Shown here in pieces: positions 18,669 through 27,197 of a stretch of 64,000 nucleotides of DNA. Under the pieces are notes generated by a model. The model was not told the origin of the DNA. It was given only the letters and a program-made list of their open reading frames with translations, and did not search any database. The translations under genes were made by a program, and so were the position numbers. Position 1 is the first letter of the stretch; every line of letters begins with the position of its first letter. The stretch is taken from contig JAUSOF010000069.1 of the NCBI GenBank assembly GCA_030656145.1, positions 1 to 64,000 on the forward strand, read 5' to 3'. This DNA is from Pseudomonas sp. (GTDB taxonomy: Bacteria > Pseudomonadota > Gammaproteobacteria > Pseudomonadales > Pseudomonadaceae).

Positions 18669-20165
18669 TCAGCTCTGCGGATGCCCGCGGTATTGCAGCG
18701 CCTCGGCCAGATGGCTGCGGGCGATCTGTTCGACTTGTTCGAGGTCGGCCAGGGTGCGTGCGACCTTGAGCACCCGGTGCGCGGCGCGCAAGGACAGGCC
18801 GAGGCGCTCGCAGGCACTTTCCAGCCAGTCTTGATCGGCGGCATGCAAGCCGCAATGCTGGCGCAGGCCGGGCAGGTCGAGAAAAGCATTGGCCACGCCC
18901 TGGCGCTGGACCTGGCGTTGCCGGGCACGCGCCACCAGGGCGGCGCCGGTGGCCGTGTCGGCGCCTTCGCTGGGCAGCACATGCAGGGCGGTGGCTTCCC
19001 GGGCCACCGTCACATGCAGGTCGATGCGGTCGAGCAGTGGCCCGGAGAGTTTGCCGCGGTAGCGCTGGATCTGTTCGGTGCTGCAGCGACAGCGACCGCT
19101 GGGGTCGCCAAGAAAGCCGCAAGGGCAGGGATTCATCGCCGCTACCAGCTGGAACCGTGCAGGAAAGCGCACCTTGTCACGGGCCCTGGCGATGACGATC
19201 TGTCCGCTTTCCAGGGGCTCGCGCAGCACCTCCAGCACCTTGCGGTCGAACTCGGGCAGCTCATCCAGAAACAGTACGCCCTGATGGGCCAGGGTGATTT
19301 CCCCCGGCTGCGGCCGGCTGCCGCCACCGACCAGGGCCGGGCCGGAGGCGCTGTGATGCGGGTTTCTGAACGGTCGCTGCGGCCAGGCATCCAGCGGGGT
19401 GTGACTGGCCACCGAATGAATCGCCGCGACTTCCAGGGCTTCCTGCTCGTCGAGTGGCGGCAGCAGGCCGGGCAGGCGGCTGGCCAGCAGGGTCTTGCCG
19501 GTGCCTGGAGGGCCGGTCAACAGCAGGTTGTGCGAGCCGGCTGCGGCCACCAGCAGGGCGCGCTTGGCGGCGACTTGGCCCTGGACTTCGGCCAGGTCGG
19601 GGTAGGGCTGGGTGCGGCGCAGCAGGCCCTGGGCCTGGTAGGGCGCTATGGGGGCCTGGCCGTTGAGGTGGGCGGCCAGTTCGAGCAAATGTTCGACTGC
19701 TATGACCACCAGCCCGGAGGCCAGGCTGGCTTCTTCGGCGTTGGCTTTCGGCACCACCAGGGTGCGTCCGGCAGCGCGGGCGGCCAGCGCTGCGGGTAAT
19801 ACCCCGCGCACCGGTCGTACGGCGCCAGACAGGGCCAATTCCCCCAGGCATTCGAGCTGTTCCAGGGCGGTGGCCGGCACCTGGCCGCTGGCGGCGAGAA
19901 TACCCAGGGCGATAGCCAGGTCGAAGCGCCCGCCGTCCTTGGGTAGATCGGCCGGGGCCAGGTTAAGGGTTATGCGCCGCGGCGGAAAATCGAAGGCGGA
20001 GTTGAGGATGGCGCTGCGCACCCGGTCCTTGCTTTCCTTGACCGCAGTCTCGGGCAGGCCGACCAGTGCCAATGATGGCAAGCCGTTGGCGAGGTGCGCC
20101 TCGACGGTTACTGCGGGCGCTTCAACGCCGACTTGAGCGCGGCTGTGGACTATGGCCAGGGACAT
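18669..20165 (-). CDS. comM: YifB/ComM-type AAA+ ATPase
   Basis: 498 residues starting MSLAIVHSRAQVGVEAPAVT. The N-terminal Lon-like fold contains LVGLPETAVKESKDRVRSA. The Mg-chelatase AAA+ core has Walker A GPPGTGKTLL, Walker B GVLFLDELPEF and sensor segment AAMNPCPCGFLGD. ComM is a hexameric helicase that promotes branch migration during integration of incoming DNA in natural transformation. It is full length. The upstream neighbour ubiK is 34 bp away on the same strand, so they may be cotranscribed. Downstream to 18445 there are 224 bp with nothing recognisable. Confidence 0.9.
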   Translation of the reverse strand: MSLAIVHSRAQVGVEAPAVTVEAHLANGLPSLALVGLPETAVKESKDRVRSAILNSAFDFPPRRITLNLAPADLPKDGGRFDLAIALGILAASGQVPATALEQLECLGELALSGAVRPVRGVLPAALAARAAGRTLVVPKANAEEASLASGLVVIAVEHLLELAAHLNGQAPIAPYQAQGLLRRTQPYPDLAEVQGQVAAKRALLVAAAGSHNLLLTGPPGTGKTLLASRLPGLLPPLDEQEALEVAAIHSVASHTPLDAWPQRPFRNPHHSASGPALVGGGSRPQPGEITLAHQGVLFLDELPEFDRKVLEVLREPLESGQIVIARARDKVRFPARFQLVAAMNPCPCGFLGDPSGRCRCSTEQIQRYRGKLSGPLLDRIDLHVTVAREATALHVLPSEGADTATGAALVARARQRQVQRQGVANAFLDLPGLRQHCGLHAADQDWLESACERLGLSLRAAHRVLKVARTLADLEQVEQIARSHLAEALQYRGHPQS

Positions 20166-20199
20166 CGATCACTCCTTGATCGTCAGCCGTCCGAGCGGG

Positions 20200-20472
20200 T
20201 TACTCGGTGGGTGGCGGTGAAACTTGCGGGGGGCTTGCTTCCAGTTCGGCAACCTTGGCTTCCAGTGCCTCCAGGCGGGCACGGGTGCGTGCGAGGACAG
20301 CCATCTGGCTATCGAATTCTTCCCGGCTGACTAGATCAAGTTTGCTGAAACCGCTCTGCAGCAAGGCTTTGAACTGGGCTTCGAGTTCGCTGCGCGGCAG
20401 CGGCGTTTCGCCGTTGAACAGGCGCGAGGCATGCGAGCTGAGTGCGTCGAGCAGGGCTTTGGGCGGCAACAT
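20200..20472 (-). CDS. ubiK: Ubiquinone biosynthesis accessory factor UbiK
   Basis: 90 residues of the BMFP/YqiC family, with MLPPKALLDALSSHASRLF at the N-terminus and a heptad coiled coil in the second half (TRARLEALEAKVAELEA), then a proline-rich tail. UbiK acts with UbiJ in the cytosolic ubiquinone-assembly complex and trimerises through the coiled coil. ATG 20472 matches family starts; the longer open frame reaches into the glnK control region. It is divergent from glnK, so the NtrC-like sites lie about 70-118 bp upstream of this start as well. Confidence 0.85.
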   Translation of the reverse strand: MLPPKALLDALSSHASRLFNGETPLPRSELEAQFKALLQSGFSKLDLVSREEFDSQMAVLARTRARLEALEAKVAELEASPPQVSPPPTE

Positions 20473-20542
20473 GGCAGGATTCCAATGGCAGACGGCGGCA
20501 GTGTAGCACGCAGTTACGCCTTGGGCCGGGGCGCTCAGGCGT

Positions 20543-20590
20543 GCACGTTTTTCGCGCATGGGTGGTTGCATGTGCGCACCGGTATTGTGC
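20543..20590. promoter_or_regulatory. Two NtrC-like binding sites upstream of glnK
   Basis: A perfect GCAC-N7-GTGC (20576-20590) and a one-mismatch GCAC-N7-GCGC (20543-20557), matching the NtrC consensus GCAC-N7-GTGC. Their centres are 33 bp apart, close to three helical turns, so bound dimers face the same side. They lie 78-125 bp before the sigma-54 element, the usual enhancer range. Confidence 0.7.
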
Positions 20591-20667
20591 GCTGTTGGTC
20601 TTGCGTGACCATGTATGGAATCGATTTTTACCGGTAACTGCTTGAAAAGAATTGGTTTTGTGCGTTC

Positions 20668-20683
20668 TGGCAAGCTTTCTGCT
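20668..20683 (+). promoter_or_regulatory. Sigma-54 promoter of glnK-amtB operon
   Basis: TGGCAAGCTTTCTGCT matches the -24/-12 consensus TGGCAC-N5-TTGCW at all but two positions, with the required GG and GC dinucleotides at exact spacing. It lies about 200 bp before the glnK start, giving a long 5' leader. Confidence 0.8.
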
Positions 20684-20830
20684 TAGTCGCTAATGACGAA
20701 TGCACCGATGCAGTTCCGGTGCGTTAGGCGAAGCGGGAAGTGTTTCGTCAGGAGCGGTTGGTGGGTATCGCTGTTGTCCCTTAGGGGCGAGCGACGCATT
20801 ACAAAAGCCAGACACAGCGCTTAGACTTGA

Positions 20831-21220
<390 letters not shown>

Positions 21221-21259
21221 GTAAGCCTGCGAACCCCACGCCCCAGGAGTAACCCCCCA

Positions 21260-22573
21260 ATGACTCTGCGAAAAATCGCAGGGCTAGGAGCCCTTTTGTC
21301 TCTCGTTCCTGGCTTTGCCATGGCCGATGCGGCAGTTCTAAATGGTGGCGACACGGCTTGGATGCTGGTCGCGACCGTACTCGTGCTGTTTATGACCATT
21401 CCTGGTCTTGCGCTGTTCTATGCCGGCATGGTGCGTTCGAAGAACGTCCTGTCGGTGTTGATGCAGTGTTTCGCTGTCACGGGTCTGATCAGTGTGCTTT
21501 GGGTTGTTTACGGTTACAGCCTGGCTTTTGACACCACCGGCATGGAGCAGGGGGTGGTCAATTTCAACTCCTTCGTCGGCGGTCTGTCGAAAGCCTTCCT
21601 GGGCGGCCTGACCAGCGACAGTCTGGTCGGGGGGATTCCGGAGAGCGTGTTCATCACCTTCCAGATGACCTTCGCCATCATCACGCCAGCCCTGATTGTC
21701 GGTGCCTTCGCCGAGCGCATGAAGTTCTCGGCCATGCTGGTATTCATGACGGTCTGGTTCACCATCGTCTACACCCCCATCGCGCACATGGTGTGGAGTG
21801 GTGACGGTGCGCTGATGTGGGATTGGGGCGTTCTGGATTTTGCCGGTGGCACGGTGGTGCACATCAATGCCGGGATCGCCGGTCTGGTGGCCTGTCTGGT
21901 GCTGGGCAAGCGTAAGGGCTTTCCGACTACCGCCATGCCGCCGCATAACCTCGGTTACACCCTGATCGGCGCGAGCATGCTCTGGGTCGGCTGGTTCGGC
22001 TTCAACGCCGGCTCGGCCCTGGCGGCCAACGGCACTGCTGGCATGGCCATGCTGGTGACCCAGATTGCCACGGCGACGGCAGCGTTAAGCTGGATGTTTG
22101 CCGAGTGGATCACCCACCGTAAGCCCAGCGTGCTGGGTATCGCTTCCGGTGCGGTGGCAGGGCTGGTGGCTATTACGCCGGCATCCGGCACTGCGGGGCC
22201 GATGGGGGCGCTGGTCATTGGTCTGGCCTCTGGGGTGATCTGCTTCTTCTGCGCCACCAGTCTGAAACGCAAGTTTGGTTATGACGATTCTCTGGATGTC
22301 TTCGGCGTACATGCCGTGGGCGGGATTGTTGGCGCCATCCTTACCGGGGCGTTCGCCGCGCCGGCGTTGGGTGGCTTTGGCACGGTAGAGAACATTCCCG
22401 CGCAACTGTGGGTGCAGTTCGAGGGCGTGGCCTTCACGGTGGTCTACACCGCGGTATTGACCTTCGTGATTCTGAAAGTGATCGACCTAGTAATGGGCCT
22501 GCGTGTCAGTGATGAGGAAGAGACGGTCGGTCTCGATCTCGCGCTGCACAACGAGCGTGGCTACAACCTGTAA
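21260..22573 (+). CDS. amtB: Ammonium channel AmtB, first copy
   Basis: 437 residues: a cleavable signal sequence (LLSLVPGFAMADA at residues 13-25) and 11 membrane helices. The pore histidine pair is recognisable in GTVVHINAGIAGL and FGVHAVGGIVG, and the recruitment-site region contains FYAGMVRSKNVLS. The C-terminal tail DEEETVGLDLALHNERGY is the GlnK-responsive region. It forms a trimeric inner-membrane channel for ammonium/ammonia, 39 bp after glnK with an AGGAG RBS. It is the orthologue by position of PAO1 amtB. Confidence 0.95.
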   Translation: MTLRKIAGLGALLSLVPGFAMADAAVLNGGDTAWMLVATVLVLFMTIPGLALFYAGMVRSKNVLSVLMQCFAVTGLISVLWVVYGYSLAFDTTGMEQGVVNFNSFVGGLSKAFLGGLTSDSLVGGIPESVFITFQMTFAIITPALIVGAFAERMKFSAMLVFMTVWFTIVYTPIAHMVWSGDGALMWDWGVLDFAGGTVVHINAGIAGLVACLVLGKRKGFPTTAMPPHNLGYTLIGASMLWVGWFGFNAGSALAANGTAGMAMLVTQIATATAALSWMFAEWITHRKPSVLGIASGAVAGLVAITPASGTAGPMGALVIGLASGVICFFCATSLKRKFGYDDSLDVFGVHAVGGIVGAILTGAFAAPALGGFGTVENIPAQLWVQFEGVAFTVVYTAVLTFVILKVIDLVMGLRVSDEEETVGLDLALHNERGYNL

Positions 22574-22653
22574 GCACACGGAGTGCGTCCGGAGCCAACC
22601 CCGGACGCCTTAACCGAACAGCGCTATAAAAGCGCGCCGGCAAGAGGTGAACC

Positions 22654-23904
22654 ATGGACAACACAGCATTGACTGCACTGCAGTACGGCTTCGATACCTT
22701 CTACTTTTTGATTTGCGGTGCTCTGGTGATGTGGATGGCAGCAGGTTTTGCCATGCTCGAAGCTGGCCTGGTAAGGGCGAAGAACACCACCGAAATTCTC
22801 ACCAAAAACATCGCTCTGTATGCGGTGGCCTGTGTCATGTACCTGGTGATCGGTTACCACATCATGTATTCCAGTCCGGAAGGCGGCATTCTGCCAAGCC
22901 TGGGCTTCCTGATCGGTGACGAGAACAGCGTCGAGTCGGTTCTCGCCGGCGGTGAAGACGCGCCTTATTATTCGGCTCGTTCGGACTTCTTCTTCCAGGT
23001 GGTGTTCGCCGCGACCTGTATGTCGATTGTCTCCGGTGCCGTGGCCGAGCGCATGAAGCTGTGGGCCTTCCTCGCCTTCGCAGTGGTCATGACCGGCTTC
23101 ATCTATCCGGTGCAGGGTTTCTGGAAGTGGGGCTCGGGCTTCCTCAACGAAGCGGGCTTCCTCGACTTCGCCGGTTCGGGCGTGGTGCACATGGCGGGCG
23201 CTGCTGCAGCTCTGGCGGGTGTGCTGCTGCTGGGCGCACGTAAAGGCAAGTACGGCGCCAACGGTCAGGTCAACGCCATTCCGGGTGCCAACCTGCCGAT
23301 GGCGGCCCTGGGTACGTTCATCCTGTGGATGGGTTGGTTCGGCTTCAACGGCGGTTCGCAGTTGAAAATGAGCACCATCGAAGACGCCAACGCCGTAGCC
23401 CAGGTGTTCGTCAACACCAACATGGCTGCTGCTGGTGGATTGATCGCCGCATTGATCGTGGCACGTATCCTGTTCGGCAAGGCCGACCTGACCATGGCCC
23501 TCAACGGTGCCCTGGCTGGCCTGGTGGCGATTACCGCTGAGCCGCTGACGCCCACTGCCCTGCAAGCGACGTTGATCGGCAGTGTTGGTGGCGTGCTGGT
23601 AGTGTTCTCTATCCTGGGGCTGGATAAGCTCAAGCTGGATGATCCGGTCGGTGCTATTTCCGTGCACGGCGTTGCCGGTATCTGGGGCCTGTTGGCGGTG
23701 GTGCTGACCAACCCGGATGCCACCCTTGGCGCCCAGTTGTTCGGCCTGGCCTGCATCTTCGCCTGGGTCTTCATTGCCAGCCTGATCGTCTGGTCGATCA
23801 TCAAGCTGGTGATCGGTCTGCGCGTCAGCGAGGAGGAGGAGTACGAAGGTGTAGATATCGCCGAATGCGGTATGGAAGCCTATCCGGAATTCACTAAAAG
23901 CTGA
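22654..23904 (+). CDS. Ammonium transporter, second tandem copy
   Basis: 416-residue Amt/MEP/Rh protein, clearly divergent from the first copy. It lacks a cleavable signal and begins MDNTALTALQYGFDTFYFL. The pore histidines are kept in GVVHMAGAAAAL and SVHGVAGIWGLL, and AMLEAGLVRAKNTTEIL corresponds to the early helix. The tail VSEEEEYEGVDIAECGMEAY keeps the Amt C-terminal pattern. It is 80 bp downstream of amtB1 with an AGAGGTG RBS and ends at a terminator, making a three-gene operon. P. stutzeri A1501 has a glnK-amtB1-amtB2 cluster; PAO1 has one amtB here. Duplication within the species or acquisition of a different Amt subtype are both possible. Confidence 0.9.
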   Translation: MDNTALTALQYGFDTFYFLICGALVMWMAAGFAMLEAGLVRAKNTTEILTKNIALYAVACVMYLVIGYHIMYSSPEGGILPSLGFLIGDENSVESVLAGGEDAPYYSARSDFFFQVVFAATCMSIVSGAVAERMKLWAFLAFAVVMTGFIYPVQGFWKWGSGFLNEAGFLDFAGSGVVHMAGAAAALAGVLLLGARKGKYGANGQVNAIPGANLPMAALGTFILWMGWFGFNGGSQLKMSTIEDANAVAQVFVNTNMAAAGGLIAALIVARILFGKADLTMALNGALAGLVAITAEPLTPTALQATLIGSVGGVLVVFSILGLDKLKLDDPVGAISVHGVAGIWGLLAVVLTNPDATLGAQLFGLACIFAWVFIASLIVWSIIKLVIGLRVSEEEEYEGVDIAECGMEAYPEFTKS

Positions 23905-23920
23905 TTGTCAGTGATTTAAA

Positions 23921-23952
23921 ACAAGGGCGCCTAAAGGCGCCCTTTGTTTTTT
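23921..23952 (+). terminator. Terminator of the glnK-amtB1-amtB2 operon
   Basis: GGGCGCC/GGCGCCC stem (23925-23931 with 23936-23942), TAAA loop, extended by A-T pairs and followed by a T-rich tract, 17 bp after the amtB2 stop. Confidence 0.85.
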
Positions 23953-24138
23953 CTGACAGCACGCTAGAATGCGCGCCGATAAGCACTGTTATGCAACACC
24001 ACACTGCTTGTCCTGGCCAGCGCGATATGCGGCTGGAGACCTTGCCAGGCAAGGTCACTTGAATTTTTCCGGCGACATACGAAAGATCATGTCGCTGGGC
24101 TATAACTAACCTGCTTTTCGCAAGTCATGAGGTTAAAC

Positions 24139-24462
24139 ATGAGCGACGAAGATCTGGAACAAGACGAGCTCGAAGGGGCTGACGAGGACACTGGCGAGGA
24201 AATGGCTGCCGCCGATGACGTCGACAGCGGTGGTGACGACGGCGACGAAGTTGTCAGCACCAGCAAGACCAAGGCCAAAGCCAAGGCGGTCAATGTTGAA
24301 GAGCTGCCGAGCGTCGAAGCCAAGCAAAAGGATCGCGACGCCTTGGCGCGTGCCATGGAAGAGTACCTGGCGCGCGGTGGCACGGTGCAGGAGGTCGAGC
24401 CCAACGTGGTGTCAGACCCACCCAAGAAGCCGGATAGCAAATATGGCAGCCGGCCTATCTGA
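24139..24462 (+). CDS. sutA: Transcription regulator SutA
   Basis: 107 residues. The N-terminal third is intensely acidic (MSDEDLEQDELEGADEDTGE), then a lysine/alanine linker, then the conserved core LPSVEAKQKDRDALARAMEE and a tail ending DSKYGSRPI. This is SutA, a small Pseudomonas protein that binds RNA polymerase, boosts sigma-S and housekeeping initiation, and matters in slow growth and biofilms; disordered ends and a short central helix are typical. ATG 24139 is chosen over 24127 by homology. The location just after amtB agrees with P. aeruginosa as I remember it. Confidence 0.88.
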   Translation: MSDEDLEQDELEGADEDTGEEMAAADDVDSGGDDGDEVVSTSKTKAKAKAVNVEELPSVEAKQKDRDALARAMEEYLARGGTVQEVEPNVVSDPPKKPDSKYGSRPI

Positions 24463-24500
24463 CCGGCCGCAGGCAGCATCGGCAATGCAGGTCGTTTTAG

Positions 24501-24643
24501 GGCTATGTACCCGTTAGGTGTTGCATGCAACTGCTAGAGTGTGGCGCATACATCCAGCGCAGGGATCGCGCGGGTAGGTTGGGCTTCGCTGCACGCGCCA
24601 ACCTGCGAGTGATCGCCCCACAACAGGCTATGGGTACATCGCC
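24501..24643. repeat. 143-bp element bounded by imperfect inverted repeats
   Basis: GGCTATGTACCC (24501-24512) and GGGTACATCGCC (24632-24643) are inverted copies with one mismatch. The left end extended to 16 nt, GGCTATGTACCCGTTA, recurs in inverted orientation at 25611-25626. The interior is noncoding and contains a GTTGCATGCAAC palindrome. MITE-like; no clear target duplication. It lies between sutA and the HAD gene. Confidence 0.5.
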
Positions 24644-24671
24644 TTTATTAACGGCCTGCCAGGGGCGCGGC

Positions 24672-25367
24672 TTACACCCAGCTGTGCAGCAGTGCTGGCA
24701 GTTCGGCCAGGCTGCGGATTTCGCCATCGGCGCGCCTGGTGCCTTCCCAGGCCTTGTCTTGCGGGTTGAACCAGATTGCCCGCAGGCCGGCAGCCTGGGC
24801 GCCGGCGATATCGTCACTGGGGTGGTCGCCGACATGCACTGCATGTTGTGCGGCAATCCCTGAGCGCTTGAGTGCTTCCTGAAAGGGCTTGGGATCGGGT
24901 TTGCCGATGCCGAGCTCTTCCGCACACAGGGCGAACTGGAAATAATCGGCCAAGCCCAGGCGGCGCACATCGGCGTTGCCATTGGTAATCACCCCGAGCT
25001 GGAAACGATTGGCCAGGGTTTCCAGGGTTGGATGTACTTCGGCGAACAGCTCGACCTGATGACGTGCGGCGAGAAACACCTGGAAGCCACCCTCGGCCAG
25101 CGCTGCGGCCTCGCTGGCTGGGTACCCCGCGCCTGCCAAGGCGTGATGCAGAATGCGTCGGCGTAGCTCGCTGAGGCGATGCTTGAGTGACGGCTCGGCG
25201 TGCAGCAACTGCGAGCGGATCGTCCACAGGTGTTCGACTGGCACTGCGCCGAGGCGCGGCGCGTGCATGGCCAGCCAGTTACGCAGTGTCGCTTCGGCGT
25301 CCTGCATGACCGGGGTCACGTCCCACAGGGTGTCGTCGAGGTCGAAGGTGATCAGTTGAATGCTCAT
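24672..25367 (-). CDS. HAD-superfamily hydrolase (YigB-like phosphatase)
   Basis: 231 residues. HAD motif I is FDLDDTLWD with nucleophile Asp9 and acid/base Asp11; motif II is VITNGNADV; the motif III lysine is in LGIGKPDPKPF; motif IV is HVGDHPSDDIAGAQAAG. This layout fits YigB-type flavin mononucleotide phosphatases. Its ATG at 25367 overlaps the stop of a xerC remnant by ATGA, showing it was once translated by coupling to xerC. With xerC gone, it needs another route of expression; the perfect hairpin at 25501-25545 lies upstream and may block readthrough. The gene itself looks intact. Confidence 0.87.
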   Translation of the reverse strand: MSIQLITFDLDDTLWDVTPVMQDAEATLRNWLAMHAPRLGAVPVEHLWTIRSQLLHAEPSLKHRLSELRRRILHHALAGAGYPASEAAALAEGGFQVFLAARHQVELFAEVHPTLETLANRFQLGVITNGNADVRRLGLADYFQFALCAEELGIGKPDPKPFQEALKRSGIAAQHAVHVGDHPSDDIAGAQAAGLRAIWFNPQDKAWEGTRRADGEIRSLAELPALLHSWV

Positions 25368-25432
25368 TCGCTACTGCCTTTGCGTTTGGCCCGTGGATGG
25401 GCGCGATCATACACCGTGGCCAGGTGCGGGAA
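25364..25432 (-). pseudogene. xerC: 3' remnant of xerC (sss) tyrosine recombinase
   Basis: On the minus strand the frame ends [20 protein letters not shown] plus SE and TGA. This is the extreme C-terminus of Pseudomonas XerC, which in P. aeruginosa reads [20 protein letters not shown] from memory. Everything upstream is gone: no catalytic RHRY box and no SAM-like domain occurs between here and DUF484, where the complete 900-bp gene normally lies. The stop still overlaps the HAD start (ATGA). A 93-codon open frame from 25645 runs into this tail, but its upstream part shows no recombinase sequence. Confidence 0.85.
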
Positions 25433-25500
25433 ACCTTGGCAGGTGTCGACTTGAGGCGTGGTGACAAAACTTCCGTCTACCGCGCAAGGCTGTTCGCGTA

Positions 25501-25545
25501 AAGAAAAACGCCGCTTACCCAGAATGCGGAAGCGGCGTTTTTCTT
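25501..25545. terminator. Perfect hairpin in the xerC scar, likely bidirectional terminator
   Basis: AAGAAAAACGCCGCTT (25501-25516) and AAGCGGCGTTTTTCTT (25530-25545) are perfect 16-bp inverted arms with a 13-nt loop and A5/T5 tracts. It lies where the body of xerC should be and would separate the DUF484 and HAD transcripts. Confidence 0.75.
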
Positions 25546-25610
25546 GGCTATACATCGGTTGGCTGTTGCCGCAATGGGCAGCGCCACGCGGTGCATTGAC
25601 TTGGCAGCAG

Positions 25611-25626
25611 TAACGGGTACATAGCC
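25611..25626. repeat. Inverted partner of the 24501 repeat
   Basis: TAACGGGTACATAGCC is the exact reverse complement of 24501-24516. A weaker version, GGCTATACATCGG, lies at 25547-25559, so 25547-25626 may be a second, 80-bp element with inverted ends. Confidence 0.55.
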
Positions 25627-25661
25627 ATGGAAAGCTGTTGTCCACTGCTGCTGGCGGGCTG

Positions 25662-26360
25662 TTATCTCACCGAACGCAGCGGCGTGGCGAAGCGCGGCAG
25701 CACGCGGGCCAGGACCTCGGCGATATAACCCAGGAACAGGGTGCCCAGAGAGCTCTTGTAGTGTTGCGGGTCACTGCTGCCGATCGCCAGCACGCCATGC
25801 AGGCCCTGATAGGACAGCGCGACCACTGCTGCCGAGCCGATCTGCTTGGCGTCGGTTTCGCCGAACAGAAAGCTCAGCTCATTCTCACGCAGCACGCCGC
25901 AGATGGTCTTGCCGCCGGCCAGCAGGCCGCCGATAGCCTGATGTGCTTCAGCGCTGCTGAGCGAGCGACCGACTGCGAGCGGCGTATCGCTGAACAGGAT
26001 CAGGCTGACAAAGGGCACCTGGAACTCATGGCGCAGGCTGTCTTCCACGGTGCTGACCACCTCTTCGAGGCCGGAAGCATCGAGTAGATCGAGCACCAGG
26101 CGCCGGGTCTTGTCGAACAAGCGGTCGTTGTCGCGGGCCACATCCATCAGCTGCGAGAGGCGATGGCGCATCTCGATATTGCGCTCGCGCAACAACGTCA
26201 TCTGACGCTCGACCAGCGAAATGGTGTCACCGCGCTGGTGGGGGATGCGCAACTCCGCAAGCAATTCGTCATGCTCGACGAAGAACTCCGGGTGCTGGCG
26301 TAGGTAGTCGGCAACCGCCGTCGCATCGAGTGGTGCTGGAGAATGCTGTTGGTCGGTCAT
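25662..26360 (-). CDS. DUF484 (GAF-like) protein
   Basis: 232 residues from ATG 26360 ([20 protein letters not shown]). The DUF484 hallmark [20 protein letters not shown] is near the N-terminus, then a coiled coil ([17 protein letters not shown]) and a GAF-like C-terminal domain ending [16 protein letters not shown]. Function is unknown; it is conserved between dapF and xerC in most gamma-proteobacteria. The start overlaps the dapF stop by ATGA. Its normal downstream partner xerC is missing here, leaving DUF484 as the last gene of lptM-lysA-dapF-DUF484. Confidence 0.88.
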   Translation of the reverse strand: MTDQQHSPAPLDATAVADYLRQHPEFFVEHDELLAELRIPHQRGDTISLVERQMTLLRERNIEMRHRLSQLMDVARDNDRLFDKTRRLVLDLLDASGLEEVVSTVEDSLRHEFQVPFVSLILFSDTPLAVGRSLSSAEAHQAIGGLLAGGKTICGVLRENELSFLFGETDAKQIGSAAVVALSYQGLHGVLAIGSSDPQHYKSSLGTLFLGYIAEVLARVLPRFATPLRSVR

Positions 26361-27187
26361 AGGCGAACCTGTCCTTCGTACACGCGCATCGCCGGCCCAG
26401 TCATCACAACAGGCTGGCCGGGGCCTGCCCACTCGATGCACAGCTTGCCGCCGAGCAGTTCAAGTTGTACCGGCGAGTCCATCCAGCCTTGGCTGATGGC
26501 TGCCACTGCCGCAGCGCAGGCGCCCGTGCCGCAGGCTTGGGTCTCGCCCGCGCCGCGCTCCCAGACGCGCAGCTTGGCATACTGGCGGTCGATGACTTGC
26601 AGAAAACCGACGTTGACCCGCTGCACAAAGCGTGGATGGTGCTCCAGCTTCGGCCCCAGTTCATGCACCGGCGCGCTGTCGATATTGTCGACGCGCAACA
26701 CCGCATGTGGATTGCCCATGGATACAGCGGCGAGTTCAACCGCCTGGCCATCCACCTCGACGCTGTAGCTCAAGGCTTGCTGTTCGGCCTGGAAGGGGAT
26801 TTGCGCCGGTTCCAGGCGCGGCGCGCCCATGTTTACGCTGATCTGGCCATCGGGGCGCACGTCGAGTTCGATGATGCCGCCCTTGGTTTCCACGCGGATC
26901 TGCTTTTTCATCGTCAGCCGCTTGTCCAGTACGAAGCGCGCGAAGCAGCGGGCGCCATTGCCGCACTGCTCCACTTCCGAACCGTCGGCGTTGAAGATGC
27001 GGTAGCGGAAGTCGACGTCCGGGTTACTTGGTGGTTCCACCAGCAGCAGTTGATCGAAGCCGACGCCGGTGTGGCGATCGCCCCACTGCTTGGCGTTTTT
27101 TGGCTGGATATGCGCGTGCTGGCTGACCAGGTCGAGGACCATGAAATCGTTGCCGAGGCCGTGCATTTTGGTAAAGCGCAATAGCAT
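26357..27187 (-). CDS. dapF: Diaminopimelate epimerase
   Basis: 276 residues, the standard length. The N-terminus [19 protein letters not shown], the first catalytic cysteine in CGNGARC (Cys75), and the second in ACGTGACA are all present. DapF converts LL- to meso-diaminopimelate for lysine and peptidoglycan synthesis. The start at 27187 is fixed by family alignment and lies 11 bp after the lysA stop. It sits directly between lysA, which decarboxylates its product, and DUF484, with which it overlaps by four bases. Confidence 0.96.
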   Translation of the reverse strand: MLLRFTKMHGLGNDFMVLDLVSQHAHIQPKNAKQWGDRHTGVGFDQLLLVEPPSNPDVDFRYRIFNADGSEVEQCGNGARCFARFVLDKRLTMKKQIRVETKGGIIELDVRPDGQISVNMGAPRLEPAQIPFQAEQQALSYSVEVDGQAVELAAVSMGNPHAVLRVDNIDSAPVHELGPKLEHHPRFVQRVNVGFLQVIDRQYAKLRVWERGAGETQACGTGACAAAVAAISQGWMDSPVQLELLGGKLCIEWAGPGQPVVMTGPAMRVYEGQVRL

Positions 27188-27197
27188 CAGGGTGCCC

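Noticed and set aside
24501..25626. The inverted repeats as ends of a single insertion sequence or transposon
   Set aside because: The enclosed HAD gene is the normal chromosomal neighbour, and no transposase is present.
25364..25645. 93-codon frame running into the xerC tail, as a new cysteine-rich gene
   Set aside because: Only its last 23 codons resemble anything (XerC). The rest reads through the hairpin and inverted repeat, and there is no RBS.
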